Part shown: positions 1-8,221 of the stretch, piece after piece
Layout of the letters: each line of letters opens with the position of its first letter
Numbering within the stretch: position 1 is the first letter of the stretch
Source of the DNA: Phycisphaerae bacterium
Lineage (GTDB): Bacteria > Planctomycetota > Phycisphaerae > Phycisphaerales > SM1A02
Assembly (NCBI GenBank): GCA_018701395.1
Contig: JABIWU010000040.1
Span: 1-49,492 of the forward strand
DNA: 49,492 nt
Direction of reading: 5' to 3'
Notes under the pieces: model-generated
The model's database searches: none
What the model saw: only the letters and a program-made list of their open reading frames with translations
What the model was told of the DNA's origin: nothing
Program-made: the position numbers and the translations under genes

Positions 1-131
1 AAACAATCTGTAAAGCCGCCAACATTGCAACCAAGATCGGCACACGTCATGCCTGAAACGTCGAAATCAAATTCCTTCAGGGCATGTTCAAGTTTAAGTC
101 CTGCTCGCGAAACAAAAGTTTTGTCATCCAT
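1..131 (-). CDS. TlyA/FtsJ-like rRNA 2'-O-methyltransferase, N-terminal part only
   Basis: Reading leftward from an ATG at 131, the 43 codons present give an N-terminus with [12 protein letters not shown] followed by the SAM-binding motif [14 protein letters not shown]. This is the signature of the TlyA / FtsJ-like group (16S/23S rRNA cytidine-2'-O-methyltransferases, formerly 'hemolysin A'). The gene runs off the window at base 1. Family TlyA proteins normally carry an S4 RNA-binding domain of about 60 residues before the VSRGGLKL motif; here the start codon lies directly in front of it, so the S4 domain is absent. The ATG is 1 base downstream of the lpxI stop codon, so the two are probably translationally coupled at the end of one operon. 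Family is clear from motifs; exact substrate unknown. Confidence 0.75.
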   Translation of the reverse strand, partial: MDDKTFVSRAGLKLEHALKEFDFDVSGMTCADLGCNVGGFTDC

Positions 132-132
132 T

Positions 133-1008
133 TCAGACACCCACTAATGCGATACCTGCATCGTTTGCTGCGGCAATAACTTTGGGTGCGTCTAGCAAAA
201 TGACTCGGCCTGTACCAACAGCTATGCACCTGCATCCAGCGGATGCTACTTGCTTGATGGTATCAGTGCCAATGGATGGTACATCCGCACACATGTCGTG
301 GTCGTCTGCTGCAGTTTTAAGTAATGTCCAACCAGTTTTATTGCACAACGATCCAGCACGCTCAATCAATGCAGCTGTCCCTTCGAGTGCTTCAACGGCA
401 AGCACATCACCTTCGCGCACAGCAATACATTGACCAATGTGCATGGTTACATTTTGTAAAAGCAATGGCCACCCAAATTCGATGTCAGCACTTTGCATTT
501 GGCTAGGTTGAACCTTCCCTAAGACGCCGGCTCCTGCAAGGTGTTCTGAAATGTGTGTGGTTGAATCGATGAGAGTAACTCCTGATTTTCGCAATTCGTC
601 TGCAATGGCTGACAGCACTGTAGCATCTCGGCGGTCATGTCGAAGGCGACGGTACCAAAGAAGCAGAGTTGTAAGATCGGGAGTTAACCTGAGCACACTG
701 AATTTTTTGTGCATCGCTGTTTTGCCAACACCTCCGACCATAATGGCATCATTAACTCCCCATTTTTTTAAAAGGCGAATCCAGCGCCCGACTCGAGCCA
801 TGCCAGCTATGGAAAAACTATCGCATTCGCTGGGCAATTCTGAATCGTATTGATTGCGTAATCCAACACAGCAAACACGATAGCCTGCTTGTCTTGCTCC
901 ACGCGCAACAAGCACCGGCAATATGCCGTTGCCTGCAATCATGCCTAAGATTGGTTTTTTGGTCGCCATTTTCAGCAGTATACCTCTTGCTCGTTGCTTA
1001 GAATTCAC
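133..1008 (-). CDS. lpxI: UDP-2,3-diacylglucosamine pyrophosphatase LpxI
   Basis: Lipid A biosynthesis enzyme that hydrolyses UDP-2,3-diacylglucosamine to lipid X plus UMP, the LpxH-independent route. The N-terminal domain contains [12 protein letters not shown] near residues 22-33, and the C-terminal domain contains [10 protein letters not shown] with Asp242, matching the conserved DVPTIG motif whose Asp is catalytic in the family. Length (291 aa, or 278 from the inner start) fits LpxI. Two starts are possible: GTG at 1008, overlapping the upstream stop by 4 bases, or ATG at 969 (MATKKPILG), which fits the family N-terminus better. Its presence implies an outer membrane with lipid A. Third gene of the leftward chain that begins with the dsbD-like gene. 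Confidence 0.93.
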   Translation of the reverse strand: MNSKQRARGILLKMATKKPILGMIAGNGILPVLVARGARQAGYRVCCVGLRNQYDSELPSECDSFSIAGMARVGRWIRLLKKWGVNDAIMVGGVGKTAMHKKFSVLRLTPDLTTLLLWYRRLRHDRRDATVLSAIADELRKSGVTLIDSTTHISEHLAGAGVLGKVQPSQMQSADIEFGWPLLLQNVTMHIGQCIAVREGDVLAVEALEGTAALIERAGSLCNKTGWTLLKTAADDHDMCADVPSIGTDTIKQVASAGCRCIAVGTGRVILLDAPKVIAAANDAGIALVGV

Positions 1009-1589
1009 CCGTGCATCGGCAGAATATCTTCAGGTGATGGCTGTGCGTTGTCGCCAGAAGAAATATAGTCAAGCACTGCATTAGGACAATCGTCAATAAA
1101 CATCAATTGGCGCAGCGCAGGGCGCATAAAATTACGATTTATTCCGTGCTCAAGCATTGTAATTAACGGGTCAAAATAACCATCTACATTGATAATGCCA
1201 ATTGGTTTTGCGTGATCACTAAGTTGCCTACCAACGAGAACTTCAAAAAACTCTTCGTAGGTGCCAATTCCACCGGGGAGAACGATAAACGCATCGCTTC
1301 TTTCCATCATTAACGTTCGCCGTTCTTGCATTGTGTTAACAACAATGAGTTCGTCACACTTTTCATTCGCTTGTTCATGTGCAACAAGTTTATGTGTAAT
1401 AACACCAACAACGTTTGCTCCATGTTTTGCTGCAACAGTTGCAATTTCACCCATCAAGCCAATACAGCCACCTCCATAAACAAGTTCTAAATTTCTTTCG
1501 GCTAATCCCTTGCCAACGGCACTTGCTGCTTCATGAAAGCATGGTTCAAGTTGTGTGGAAGAAGCACAATAGACAGCAACGGATTTCAT
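1005..1589 (-). CDS. LOG family protein (Rossmann-fold nucleotide phosphoribohydrolase)
   Basis: A 194-residue LOG-family protein (TIGR00730 type). These enzymes cleave nucleoside 5'-monophosphates, including cytokinin riboside monophosphates, to the free base and ribose 5-phosphate. The protein starts MKSVAVYCASS, has the glycine-rich YGGGCIGLMGEIA near residues 38-51 and the diagnostic PGGIGTYEE at 105-113, preceded by QERRTLMM with the conserved arginine. Family length is about 180-200, so it looks complete. The start overlaps the dsbD-like stop by 4 bases (ATGA) and the stop overlaps the GTG start of lpxI. A cytokinin role in this organism cannot be inferred; nucleotide housekeeping is more likely. 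Confidence 0.9.
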   Translation of the reverse strand: MKSVAVYCASSTQLEPCFHEAASAVGKGLAERNLELVYGGGCIGLMGEIATVAAKHGANVVGVITHKLVAHEQANEKCDELIVVNTMQERRTLMMERSDAFIVLPGGIGTYEEFFEVLVGRQLSDHAKPIGIINVDGYFDPLITMLEHGINRNFMRPALRQLMFIDDCPNAVLDYISSGDNAQPSPEDILPMHG

Positions 1590-3514
1590 TCATTGTTCCT
1601 AGATTTTTTGATCGCTTCAAGGACTTGGTTTACTGTGTAAAAATCTCCGCGGAAATCTTCTTCGCCATCTGGCCCCATGACGATAAGCAGCGGAATTCGC
1701 AACCCGCCAACTTCATGTAGAAGTGCATTTCCAGAGACATTATTACCAGTCAGGTCTATTTTTATTGGTGTTACATTTTCCGCATTAAGTGCTTCGACGA
1801 CTCGGCTATCGTGCAGGACTGTTGACTCTAACCATTTGCAATTTAGACACCATTCTGCTGTAAATTCGAGTACAACAACATCGCCTTCTTCAAGTTTTTC
1901 TTGAAGTATTTCCGGGGTGTAATAAGACCAGTCGATTGGACCATCTTCTGTTAATCGATTGCCGGCAATGACAGAACTGACGGTAAGGAATAAACCAACA
2001 AGAACAAAGAAGGTTTTGGCGAATCTATTTTTTGCGACTTGAAGAGTTCGCCAAGCAAGCCAAATTCCAGATGCAGCAACGCAACCAGCAACAAGCCAAA
2101 GATAGAGTCGTGATGGCGGCGCGCCTTCCTGTTGAAGCAGCCCACTAAGGCCGACGCCAAGAAAATATACTGCAGCTGCTAGCATGAACAAGCCCATTAC
2201 TTGCTTGATGACCTCACTTGCGGCGCCAGCTTTTGGCATTTTGTCAACGAGGCTGGGGAACGCAGCAAGAACTAAGTAAGGAAATGCCATTCCAAAACCA
2301 ATCGACCCAAACACAGTGAGTGTTAGAATCGCAGATTGTGTAGCAGCCCAAGCAGCAGCAGCACCCATGAATGGCGCCGTGCAGGGCGTAGATAAAATTG
2401 CAGTCATTACACCAAACAAAAATGACCCATACCAAGAATCATGTTTTGGGTTTACTTTATAGACAGCGTTTGGTAAGCGGATTGAAAATAAACCGCCCAT
2501 TCCAATTGCCATAATGCCAATAAAGACACCTAGAATAATTGTAAAAGAGGGATATTGGAAAAGTTGATTTATAGCTGTAAATCCTGCAACAACAGCGATG
2601 GCAACACCAATCAACACCCATAGTGACATCACGCCACACATCATCCACGCTCCAAGAATGAACGTTTGTTTTCGATTGCTAGCACTTGCGCTTAAGCCCA
2701 TGATTTTGATTGGAATTACAGGTAAAACGCAAGGTGTTAAGTTAAGTAAAAAACCGCCGCCCATCGCTACGAGTAGTAGCAAAAGTAAACCTGAGGGACC
2801 GTTGGCATCAATTTCAAATGTGATTCCAAATGCATCAAATTTAATTACATTTTCACTTGGTGGAACAATTCCAGCGTGAATATCTGAAAAGACGGTGCTA
2901 TCAAACAAATCAAACATATTTGATGTTTGCGTTGAAGAAATATTTTCAGGTGCAACAATAGAAATGTTTTCATGCATTCCGTATGTGTCCCAGCCGTATT
3001 CATCAGGTCCTGGCGTTGGTGCAAGACAAGTAGTGTCGTCACATGTTTGAAAAATCGGCTTGACAATAAAACTAGCGTCGCCAATTTTTGCGTCAAGAGC
3101 AATTGTGACGGGAATGTAAATAATTGCTTGTTCTGAGAACACACCATAATCAACGGGTTCTCCAGTAAAACCGACTTCCACAACAGTCACGTTTGGCCAT
3201 TGAATGTACCCAGTATGAAAAGTGAGCGGAGAATCTTCTGGAACTTCGAATACAATGGCAGTTGCGATGTAATCTTCTGGGTCACCGAGGATTTCTGGAA
3301 CTTGCGGATTATTTGTGTGTGAATGCCAATGCTCATCGTGTTCAAGGATTACTGCGATGATGGCATCGCTTCCAGCTACAACACTTTTATGACTAATTTG
3401 AACTGAAACAGTAACTTTATCTCGGGAATCATGAAAATTGCTGGGTTGGGCAAATGCAGCATTTGCTACAAACAGGCAAAAAATCGTCAAAAAGAGCGTT
3501 TTATGTAATTTCAT
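1586..3514 (-). CDS. DsbD-like protein-disulfide reductase (thiol:disulfide interchange)
   Basis: A 642-aa membrane protein that would carry electrons from cytoplasmic thioredoxin to the periplasm. Start at 3514 is chosen because it begins MKLHKTLFLTIFCLFV...AFAQ, a typical signal peptide. A periplasmic DsbC/DsbD-N-like domain follows (about 25-220), then a multi-helix DsbD core containing both expected membrane cysteines, NLTPCVLPV and LSTPCTAPF, and finally a thioredoxin-like domain with EWCLNCKW (Cys556 and Cys559). All three electron-relay cysteine sites are therefore present, as in a full DsbD / ScsB-type protein. First gene of the leftward operon with LOG, lpxI and the TlyA-like gene. 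The upstream 412 bases are shared with the candidate RNA facing the other way. Confidence 0.88.
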   Translation of the reverse strand: MKLHKTLFLTIFCLFVANAAFAQPSNFHDSRDKVTVSVQISHKSVVAGSDAIIAVILEHDEHWHSHTNNPQVPEILGDPEDYIATAIVFEVPEDSPLTFHTGYIQWPNVTVVEVGFTGEPVDYGVFSEQAIIYIPVTIALDAKIGDASFIVKPIFQTCDDTTCLAPTPGPDEYGWDTYGMHENISIVAPENISSTQTSNMFDLFDSTVFSDIHAGIVPPSENVIKFDAFGITFEIDANGPSGLLLLLLVAMGGGFLLNLTPCVLPVIPIKIMGLSASASNRKQTFILGAWMMCGVMSLWVLIGVAIAVVAGFTAINQLFQYPSFTIILGVFIGIMAIGMGGLFSIRLPNAVYKVNPKHDSWYGSFLFGVMTAILSTPCTAPFMGAAAAWAATQSAILTLTVFGSIGFGMAFPYLVLAAFPSLVDKMPKAGAASEVIKQVMGLFMLAAAVYFLGVGLSGLLQQEGAPPSRLYLWLVAGCVAASGIWLAWRTLQVAKNRFAKTFFVLVGLFLTVSSVIAGNRLTEDGPIDWSYYTPEILQEKLEEGDVVVLEFTAEWCLNCKWLESTVLHDSRVVEALNAENVTPIKIDLTGNNVSGNALLHEVGGLRIPLLIVMGPDGEEDFRGDFYTVNQVLEAIKKSRNNE

Positions 3515-3632
3515 AGTTATATATAGTACGCTTAAGTTAGGGGTTGAGTTGCGTTTTTGTGAAGGTGAGAATACCCTGTACGGTTTCCCGTTGTCTACGT
3601 TGACAACATTGGTCCTTAGTAGGAGTGTAGTA

Positions 3633-3680
3633 ATGATTCTCACAGAATCCTTACAACTTTTTTCCAGTTATGGCTGCTAA
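3633..3680 (+). CDS. Possible 15-codon leader peptide upstream of the candidate RNA
   Basis: A short frame, ATG to TAA, 15 residues long, preceded by AGGAG at 3621-3625 with 7 bases to the ATG, which is the best Shine-Dalgarno spacing in this intergenic region. It ends 10 bases before the candidate structured RNA. A frame this short arises easily by chance, and a possible promoter (TTACAA at 3651) would start transcription downstream of it. Recorded as a possibility only. Confidence 0.2.
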   Translation: MILTESLQLFSSYGC

Positions 3681-3687
3681 TTGCAGT

Positions 3688-3862
3688 CATCCCGTGGCTC
3701 TGAGCCCCGTGACCTCCCCAATATTTGGGTGCGGTATTCACATGGAGGTTCAGGCATGATCTGAGTGATTTCACAAAGATCTTGCAGGTGTGTCAATCCC
3801 CGATTTGACACATAAACAACCATTTGGTTGTGCCACGGGTTCGCAATGCGACCCGTTTTTTA
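3688..3862 (+). ncRNA. Candidate structured RNA upstream of nusA, family unknown
   Basis: About 170 bases with dense pairing. A perfect 8-bp closing stem (CCCGTGGC 3691-3698 with GCCACGGG 3832-3839) encloses four smaller helices: GACCTCC 3711-3717 with GGAGGTT 3744-3750; GATCT 3758-3762 with AGATC 3777-3781 plus inner GTGA/TCAC; GTGTCAA 3790-3796 with TTGACAC 3805-3811; ACAACC 3816-3821 with GGTTGT 3826-3831. It runs directly into a Rho-independent terminator (3839-3861). A weak promoter-like pair (TTACAA 3651-3656, GCTAAT 3676-3681) would start it near 3688. Size and terminator suit a free small RNA such as 6S, or a regulatory leader of nusA. I see no consensus of a riboswitch, SRP RNA, RNase P or tmRNA, so no family is assigned. 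The multibranched shape is read by eye, not computed. Confidence 0.5.
3839..3862 (+). terminator. Rho-independent terminator before nusA
   Basis: ACGGGTtCGC and GCGACCCGT pair around a short AAT loop with one bulged T, followed by six T. The hairpin sits between the structured RNA and nusA, about 65 bases upstream of the nusA start. It either ends a separate small RNA or acts as an attenuator for the nusA operon. Its G+C-rich stem overlaps the last bases of the closing stem of the RNA (GCCACGGG), so the two structures compete, which is typical of attenuators. Confidence 0.8.
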
Positions 3863-3926
3863 ATTACCTATTTACATTTAAACAATCAAACATCCAAACA
3901 ACTCAATAAGACAGAAAGAATCAGAC

Positions 3927-5264
3927 ATGAACCGCGAAGCAATAGAAATTATCGAAACCATCGCAAAGCAGCGTAAGATTGAAAAGCAAGTCATCATCGG
4001 CGACCTTGAACTAGCGATGGTAAGCGCAGCTCGTAAGCACTTTAACTCTCTCGATACAGAAGAGTTTTCCTGCAACATGGATTTGTTAACAGGCGAGATT
4101 TGTATTTGGCGTCACCTTGATGAAGGCGCAGTTGAAATTTCACTTGAAGAACTTGGAAGAATTCCAGCGCAGACATTTAAGCAAGTCATGATTCAACGTT
4201 TCCGCGAAGACGAACGTTCAGGTATTTTTGATGAGTACATTGACAAAGCGGGCGAATTAACCACTGGCACTTGCAGTCGATACGAGGGTGGCTCACTTAT
4301 AGTACAACTCGATAAAGGCGGACGTGTTGAAGGTTTCATGCCGCGTTCGGAACAAATTCCAGGCGAACAATTTCGACCAGGCGACCGTGTTCGTTGTTTC
4401 ATCTTAGACGTTCGCGACACAGGAAATCAAGTCAAAATTGTTCTTTCAAGAAGTCATCCAGATTTCATTCGACGATTATTTGATGCGGAAGTTCCTGAGG
4501 TTCAAGAGCACGTCATTGAAATTCATGCGATGTCAAGAGAACCCGGATTTAGAACGAAGATTGCAGTTACTTCTAACGATTCCAAAGTAGATCCTGTTGG
4601 CGCTTGCGTCGGTGTGCGCGGTAGCCGCATTAGAAATATCGTCGAAGAACTTGGTGGCGAAAAAATTGATATTGTTCGATGGAACGAATCAAGCCAAGTA
4701 CTCATTTCAAACGCATTGAAGCCAGCAGAAGTTGACGACGTAAGTTTGTGCTTCGAACTTGGACGAGCAACTATTATTGTTCGAGACGATCAATTATCAC
4801 TCGCAATTGGCAGACGAGGTCAAAATGTTCGACTTGCAGCACGGCTAACTGGTTGGGATATTGACATCCTTACACCAGAAGAATATCAAAAGGGTTTAGA
4901 AATTTTATGGGAAGCACTCAAGCCAATTGATGGGGTTACAGAAGAGATGCTTGACCGCATGGCAGCACTTGGAATTATTAGCATATTTGATGTTGAAGAA
5001 ATCGGCAGAAATGTATTGGAAGAAGATTTGGAATTCTCAAAACAAATCGCTGATAGATGCATCGAAATTGCTGTTATTCGTTCTAAGGAAGTTACTTTAG
5101 AGCAAGAAGAGGCGAAAGTCGCCGCAGAAGCACAGCGTATTGAAGAGGAAGCAGCAGCCGCTGCAGTTCTTGATGCACAAATAGATGATGAAAGCGCCGC
5201 GGCTGCAGCTTCAATTTTAGATATGCCAGCAGAAGAAACAGAATCAACAGATGTTAACGCTTAA
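3927..5264 (+). CDS. nusA: Transcription termination/antitermination factor NusA
   Basis: RNA polymerase-binding factor that modulates pausing, termination and antitermination. The 445-aa protein has the N-terminal polymerase-binding domain (1-105), an S1 domain (about 110-175, with GGRVEGFMPRSEQ), KH1 (about 200-265, GACVGVRGSRIRNIVEELGG) and KH2 (about 275-345, LAIGRRGQNVRLAARLTGW). A C-terminal helical part follows, then a Glu/Ala-rich acidic tail from about 400. ATG at 3927 gives the family N-terminus. It is followed after 23 bases by infB, the classical order, but the usual upstream neighbour rimP is absent and replaced by the candidate RNA plus terminator, which may control this operon. 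Confidence 0.97.
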   Translation: MNREAIEIIETIAKQRKIEKQVIIGDLELAMVSAARKHFNSLDTEEFSCNMDLLTGEICIWRHLDEGAVEISLEELGRIPAQTFKQVMIQRFREDERSGIFDEYIDKAGELTTGTCSRYEGGSLIVQLDKGGRVEGFMPRSEQIPGEQFRPGDRVRCFILDVRDTGNQVKIVLSRSHPDFIRRLFDAEVPEVQEHVIEIHAMSREPGFRTKIAVTSNDSKVDPVGACVGVRGSRIRNIVEELGGEKIDIVRWNESSQVLISNALKPAEVDDVSLCFELGRATIIVRDDQLSLAIGRRGQNVRLAARLTGWDIDILTPEEYQKGLEILWEALKPIDGVTEEMLDRMAALGIISIFDVEEIGRNVLEEDLEFSKQIADRCIEIAVIRSKEVTLEQEEAKVAAEAQRIEEEAAAAAVLDAQIDDESAAAAASILDMPAEETESTDVNA

Positions 5265-5287
5265 TTGCAGTAACGGAGAATACACAC

Positions 5288-7831
5288 GTGGCTAAAAAGG
5301 CAACGACAAATCGAGTTCACAAAATAGCGAAGTCACTTGGCGTAAATTCCAAGGATATCGTTGCTAAATGTAAAAGCGAAGGCATTCCAAATATTGTGAA
5401 TTACCAGTCAGCAGTTTCTGCAGGTCTGGAAGCGACAATAATGGAATGGTTTAGTGAATCTGGCGACAAATCTTCAGCTGTTGAAACAGCAGAAAAAGTA
5501 GATATCACTAAAGTTAAAGCTAAGGCGAAAAAGAAACCTAAGAAGAAAGTTCCTTCAAAGGTGGCTACTAAGAATCCCTCTTCTAAAGGCAAAGCGCCTG
5601 CGCAAGAAGAGGGTTCTGAGAAGGTTACTCCTCAAGGTCGCTTGATGGATGCACCAGTTAAAGCAAAAATGACTGGTCCTCGAGTAATTAGAATTGAAAA
5701 ACCAGAACCAGAACCAAAACCGCGTCAACCAAAAAGACGACCTGGTCCAACGCCTCAAGGTGGCTCTGGTGTGCGAACTCCACAACAACAAGCGCCACCA
5801 CCACAGGACGATTCGGGCCGTGGTTCAAGGCGGAATAAACGCCGTGATACTGCCGCGCCTCGTCAAACCGAAAGAGGATCTCGAAGCCAAAATCCTACGC
5901 AGGATAAGGGTGATTCAAATTGGCGTAAACAAGATCTGCTCGAAAGAGAAAACCGTCTTCGAAGAAGCGGCGGTTTTTTCCGACAAGCTCGTAGGGATAG
6001 CCAGAAACGAGACGGGAAACCAACTGTTCGCGCTAAAACGTTAAAACAAACGGGCGGCAAAGTTGTAATTTCAGAGCCAATTTCAGTTAAAGAATTATCA
6101 TCATCAACAGGTATTAAGGCAAATGAAATTTTGCGTAAACTCGATTTATCTGGTGTGGTACTTACAGTGAATGACAATATTGAAACTAGTCAAGCGATGG
6201 AATTGATGATGGAATGGGGAATTGAACTTGAAGTAACAGAACAACAATCTGCGGAAGCTACGATTGTTGAATCATTCACTTCTCGGGAAATGGTAAATGA
6301 ACAATCACGTTCACCTGTTGTCACTATTCTTGGTCACGTTGACCACGGTAAAACCTCACTTCTCGATAAAATTCGCAAAGCGAATGTTGCAGATGGCGAA
6401 GCAGGTGGAATTACACAAGCAACTAGTGCTTTTTGTGTTCCAGTAAAAGCGGGCGAAACAGAACGTGTTGTTACATTTATTGACACTCCTGGGCACGAGG
6501 CATTTACAGAAATGCGTTCTCGCGGAGCAAAAGTCACAGACATCGTTGTATTAGTTGTTGCAGCAGATGACGGTGTTATGCCACAAACAATTGAATCTAT
6601 AAACCACGCAAAGAGTGCTGGAGTTCCAATTGTCGTTGCTCTAAATAAAATTGATAAAGAACAAGCAACGGATGATAATATTCAACGAATTCTTGGTCAG
6701 TTGGCTGAACATGATTTGAACTCTGTCGACTGGGGCGGCACAACTGAAGTAATTCGAACAAGTGCGATAAAAGAAATAGGCATTCAAGATCTATTAGATA
6801 TTCTTGATTACCAAGCCGAGCTACTTGAGTTAAAAGCAGATTTTGGTGGTGCAGCAGAAGGCTCAGTCATCGAAGCACATATTGCTGAAGGTCGTGGACC
6901 CGTTGCGAACATTCTTGTTCAACAAGGCAAATTGAAAAAAGGCGACTTCATTGTTGCTGGCAAAGGGTACGGACGAATTCGTGCGCTCATAGATGAGAAC
7001 GGCAAACAAGTAAACGAAGCTGGTCCATCTACACCACTAGCGATATTGGGATTGAATGCAGTTCCTGAAGCAGGCGATAAAATTTATGTTGTTAAATCCT
7101 TGAAGGAAGCAGAATCATCCGCCAAGGAACGTACGCAACAAGCAAGAGAATCGGCACTTTCTCGCGAGAACATTACGCTAGACAATATTTTCGATCAAAT
7201 GAAAACTGCAGACATTCGCGAACTTCCAGTTATCGTGAAGGGTGACGTTCAAGGTTCTATTGAAACACTTCGCTCGACTATTGGAAAAATCGGAAATAAT
7301 GAAGCCGCAATTGCAATTAAGCATTCTGCTGTTGGTGGAATTAACGAATCTGATGTGAATCTAGCTGAAGCATGTGGCGGAATAATTGTCGGTTTCAACG
7401 TTACAAGTTCCGCTAAGGCGCGTCGCCTTGCTGAGCAAAAAGGGGTAGAAATTCGCTATTATGAAGTTATCTACAACTTGATTGATGATCTTAAGAGTGC
7501 TCTTGAAGGCCTTCTTGATCCAGAAATCAAACTTGAAGTTCTCGGACACGCAGAAGTCCGCGAAGTATTTACAGTGTCTAAAATCGGCATGATTGCTGGT
7601 TGTTATGTGACAGATGGCACGATTGAACGAAATGCACAAATACGTGTAACTCGTGATGGGATTGTTGTTGAATCTGATCGCAAACTAACTCAACTGAAAC
7701 GCTTTAAAGACGATGCTAAAGAAGTTAAATCTGGCCAAGAATGTGGGATGAAAATTGAAGCATACAACGACATTAAAGTTGGCGATGTAATCGAATGTTA
7801 TAAATCACTTGAGGTTAAGCGTACGCTTTAA
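5288..7831 (+). CDS. infB: Translation initiation factor IF-2
   Basis: GTPase that recruits fMet-tRNA to the 30S subunit and promotes subunit joining. GTG start at 5288, preceded by CGGAGAA at good spacing. The 847-aa protein has an IF2_N motif at residues 8-35, a long low-complexity basic, proline- and glutamine-rich linker (about 70-245), a second IF2_N-like segment (260-310), then the G domain: G1 GHVDHGKT at 349-356, DTPGHEAF at 399-406, NKID at 453-456. Domains II, III and the fMet-tRNA-binding C-terminal domain follow. The linker is strongly lysine/arginine-rich, as in other IF-2 proteins. Lies between nusA and rbfA in the conserved order. Confidence 0.98.
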   Translation: MAKKATTNRVHKIAKSLGVNSKDIVAKCKSEGIPNIVNYQSAVSAGLEATIMEWFSESGDKSSAVETAEKVDITKVKAKAKKKPKKKVPSKVATKNPSSKGKAPAQEEGSEKVTPQGRLMDAPVKAKMTGPRVIRIEKPEPEPKPRQPKRRPGPTPQGGSGVRTPQQQAPPPQDDSGRGSRRNKRRDTAAPRQTERGSRSQNPTQDKGDSNWRKQDLLERENRLRRSGGFFRQARRDSQKRDGKPTVRAKTLKQTGGKVVISEPISVKELSSSTGIKANEILRKLDLSGVVLTVNDNIETSQAMELMMEWGIELEVTEQQSAEATIVESFTSREMVNEQSRSPVVTILGHVDHGKTSLLDKIRKANVADGEAGGITQATSAFCVPVKAGETERVVTFIDTPGHEAFTEMRSRGAKVTDIVVLVVAADDGVMPQTIESINHAKSAGVPIVVALNKIDKEQATDDNIQRILGQLAEHDLNSVDWGGTTEVIRTSAIKEIGIQDLLDILDYQAELLELKADFGGAAEGSVIEAHIAEGRGPVANILVQQGKLKKGDFIVAGKGYGRIRALIDENGKQVNEAGPSTPLAILGLNAVPEAGDKIYVVKSLKEAESSAKERTQQARESALSRENITLDNIFDQMKTADIRELPVIVKGDVQGSIETLRSTIGKIGNNEAAIAIKHSAVGGINESDVNLAEACGGIIVGFNVTSSAKARRLAEQKGVEIRYYEVIYNLIDDLKSALEGLLDPEIKLEVLGHAEVREVFTVSKIGMIAGCYVTDGTIERNAQIRVTRDGIVVESDRKLTQLKRFKDDAKEVKSGQECGMKIEAYNDIKVGDVIECYKSLEVKRTL

Positions 7832-7840
7832 TGTAGTGCA

Positions 7841-8221
7841 ATGACACAAAGAACTGAACAAGTAGCATCAACATTAAAACGCGCATTGCAAGAAGTATTG
7901 TCTCGTGGGATTGCAGATCCACGAGTGCAGGGCTTAATAACGATTACACGCTTAGAAGTTTCTCCAGATTTGGCTAATGCAACTGTGTTTTGCACGGTTA
8001 CTCCACATCAACATGAAGAGCTATCTTTGCACGGCTTACAATCGGCTTCAAAGTGGATTAGAAGGCAGGTGGCGGACAAAGTTCGCTTTCGTAGAATGCC
8101 CCAATTTAGATTTAGAGTTGATGAGCAATTGCTCAAACAACAAGAAGTCCTTGCAAGTATCGCAGAGGCAACTCGAGAAGATGAGCGCAGAGCAAATCTA
8201 AAAAACAAGAAGGAAAATTGA
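7841..8221 (+). CDS. rbfA: 30S ribosome-binding factor A
   Basis: Cold-shock and late 30S assembly factor with a KH-like fold. The 126-aa protein shows the family pattern: MTQRTEQVASTLKRALQEVL, then GIADPRVQGLITITRLEVSPDLANATVFCTV, and a C-terminal KVRFRRMPQFRFRVDEQ segment. Starts 9 bases after infB without a clear Shine-Dalgarno, so coupling to infB is likely. Its stop (TGA 8219-8221) touches the GTG start of the next gene. In many genomes truB follows rbfA; here it does not. Confidence 0.95.
   Translation: MTQRTEQVASTLKRALQEVLSRGIADPRVQGLITITRLEVSPDLANATVFCTVTPHQHEELSLHGLQSASKWIRRQVADKVRFRRMPQFRFRVDEQLLKQQEVLASIAEATREDERRANLKNKKEN

Noticed and set aside
3438-3680. 80-residue plus-strand frame antisense to the dsbD-like signal peptide
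   Set aside because: Overlaps a clear signal peptide on the other strand and has no family features; only its last 15 codons have a ribosome site.
3691-3840. Riboswitch, 6S, SRP RNA, RNase P or tmRNA at the nusA upstream region
   Set aside because: I found none of the conserved core sequences (TPP CTGAGA/ACCC pair, SRP apical loop, RNase P P4, tmRNA T-arm plus tag frame), so only an unassigned RNA is claimed. 6S cannot be ruled out from shape alone.
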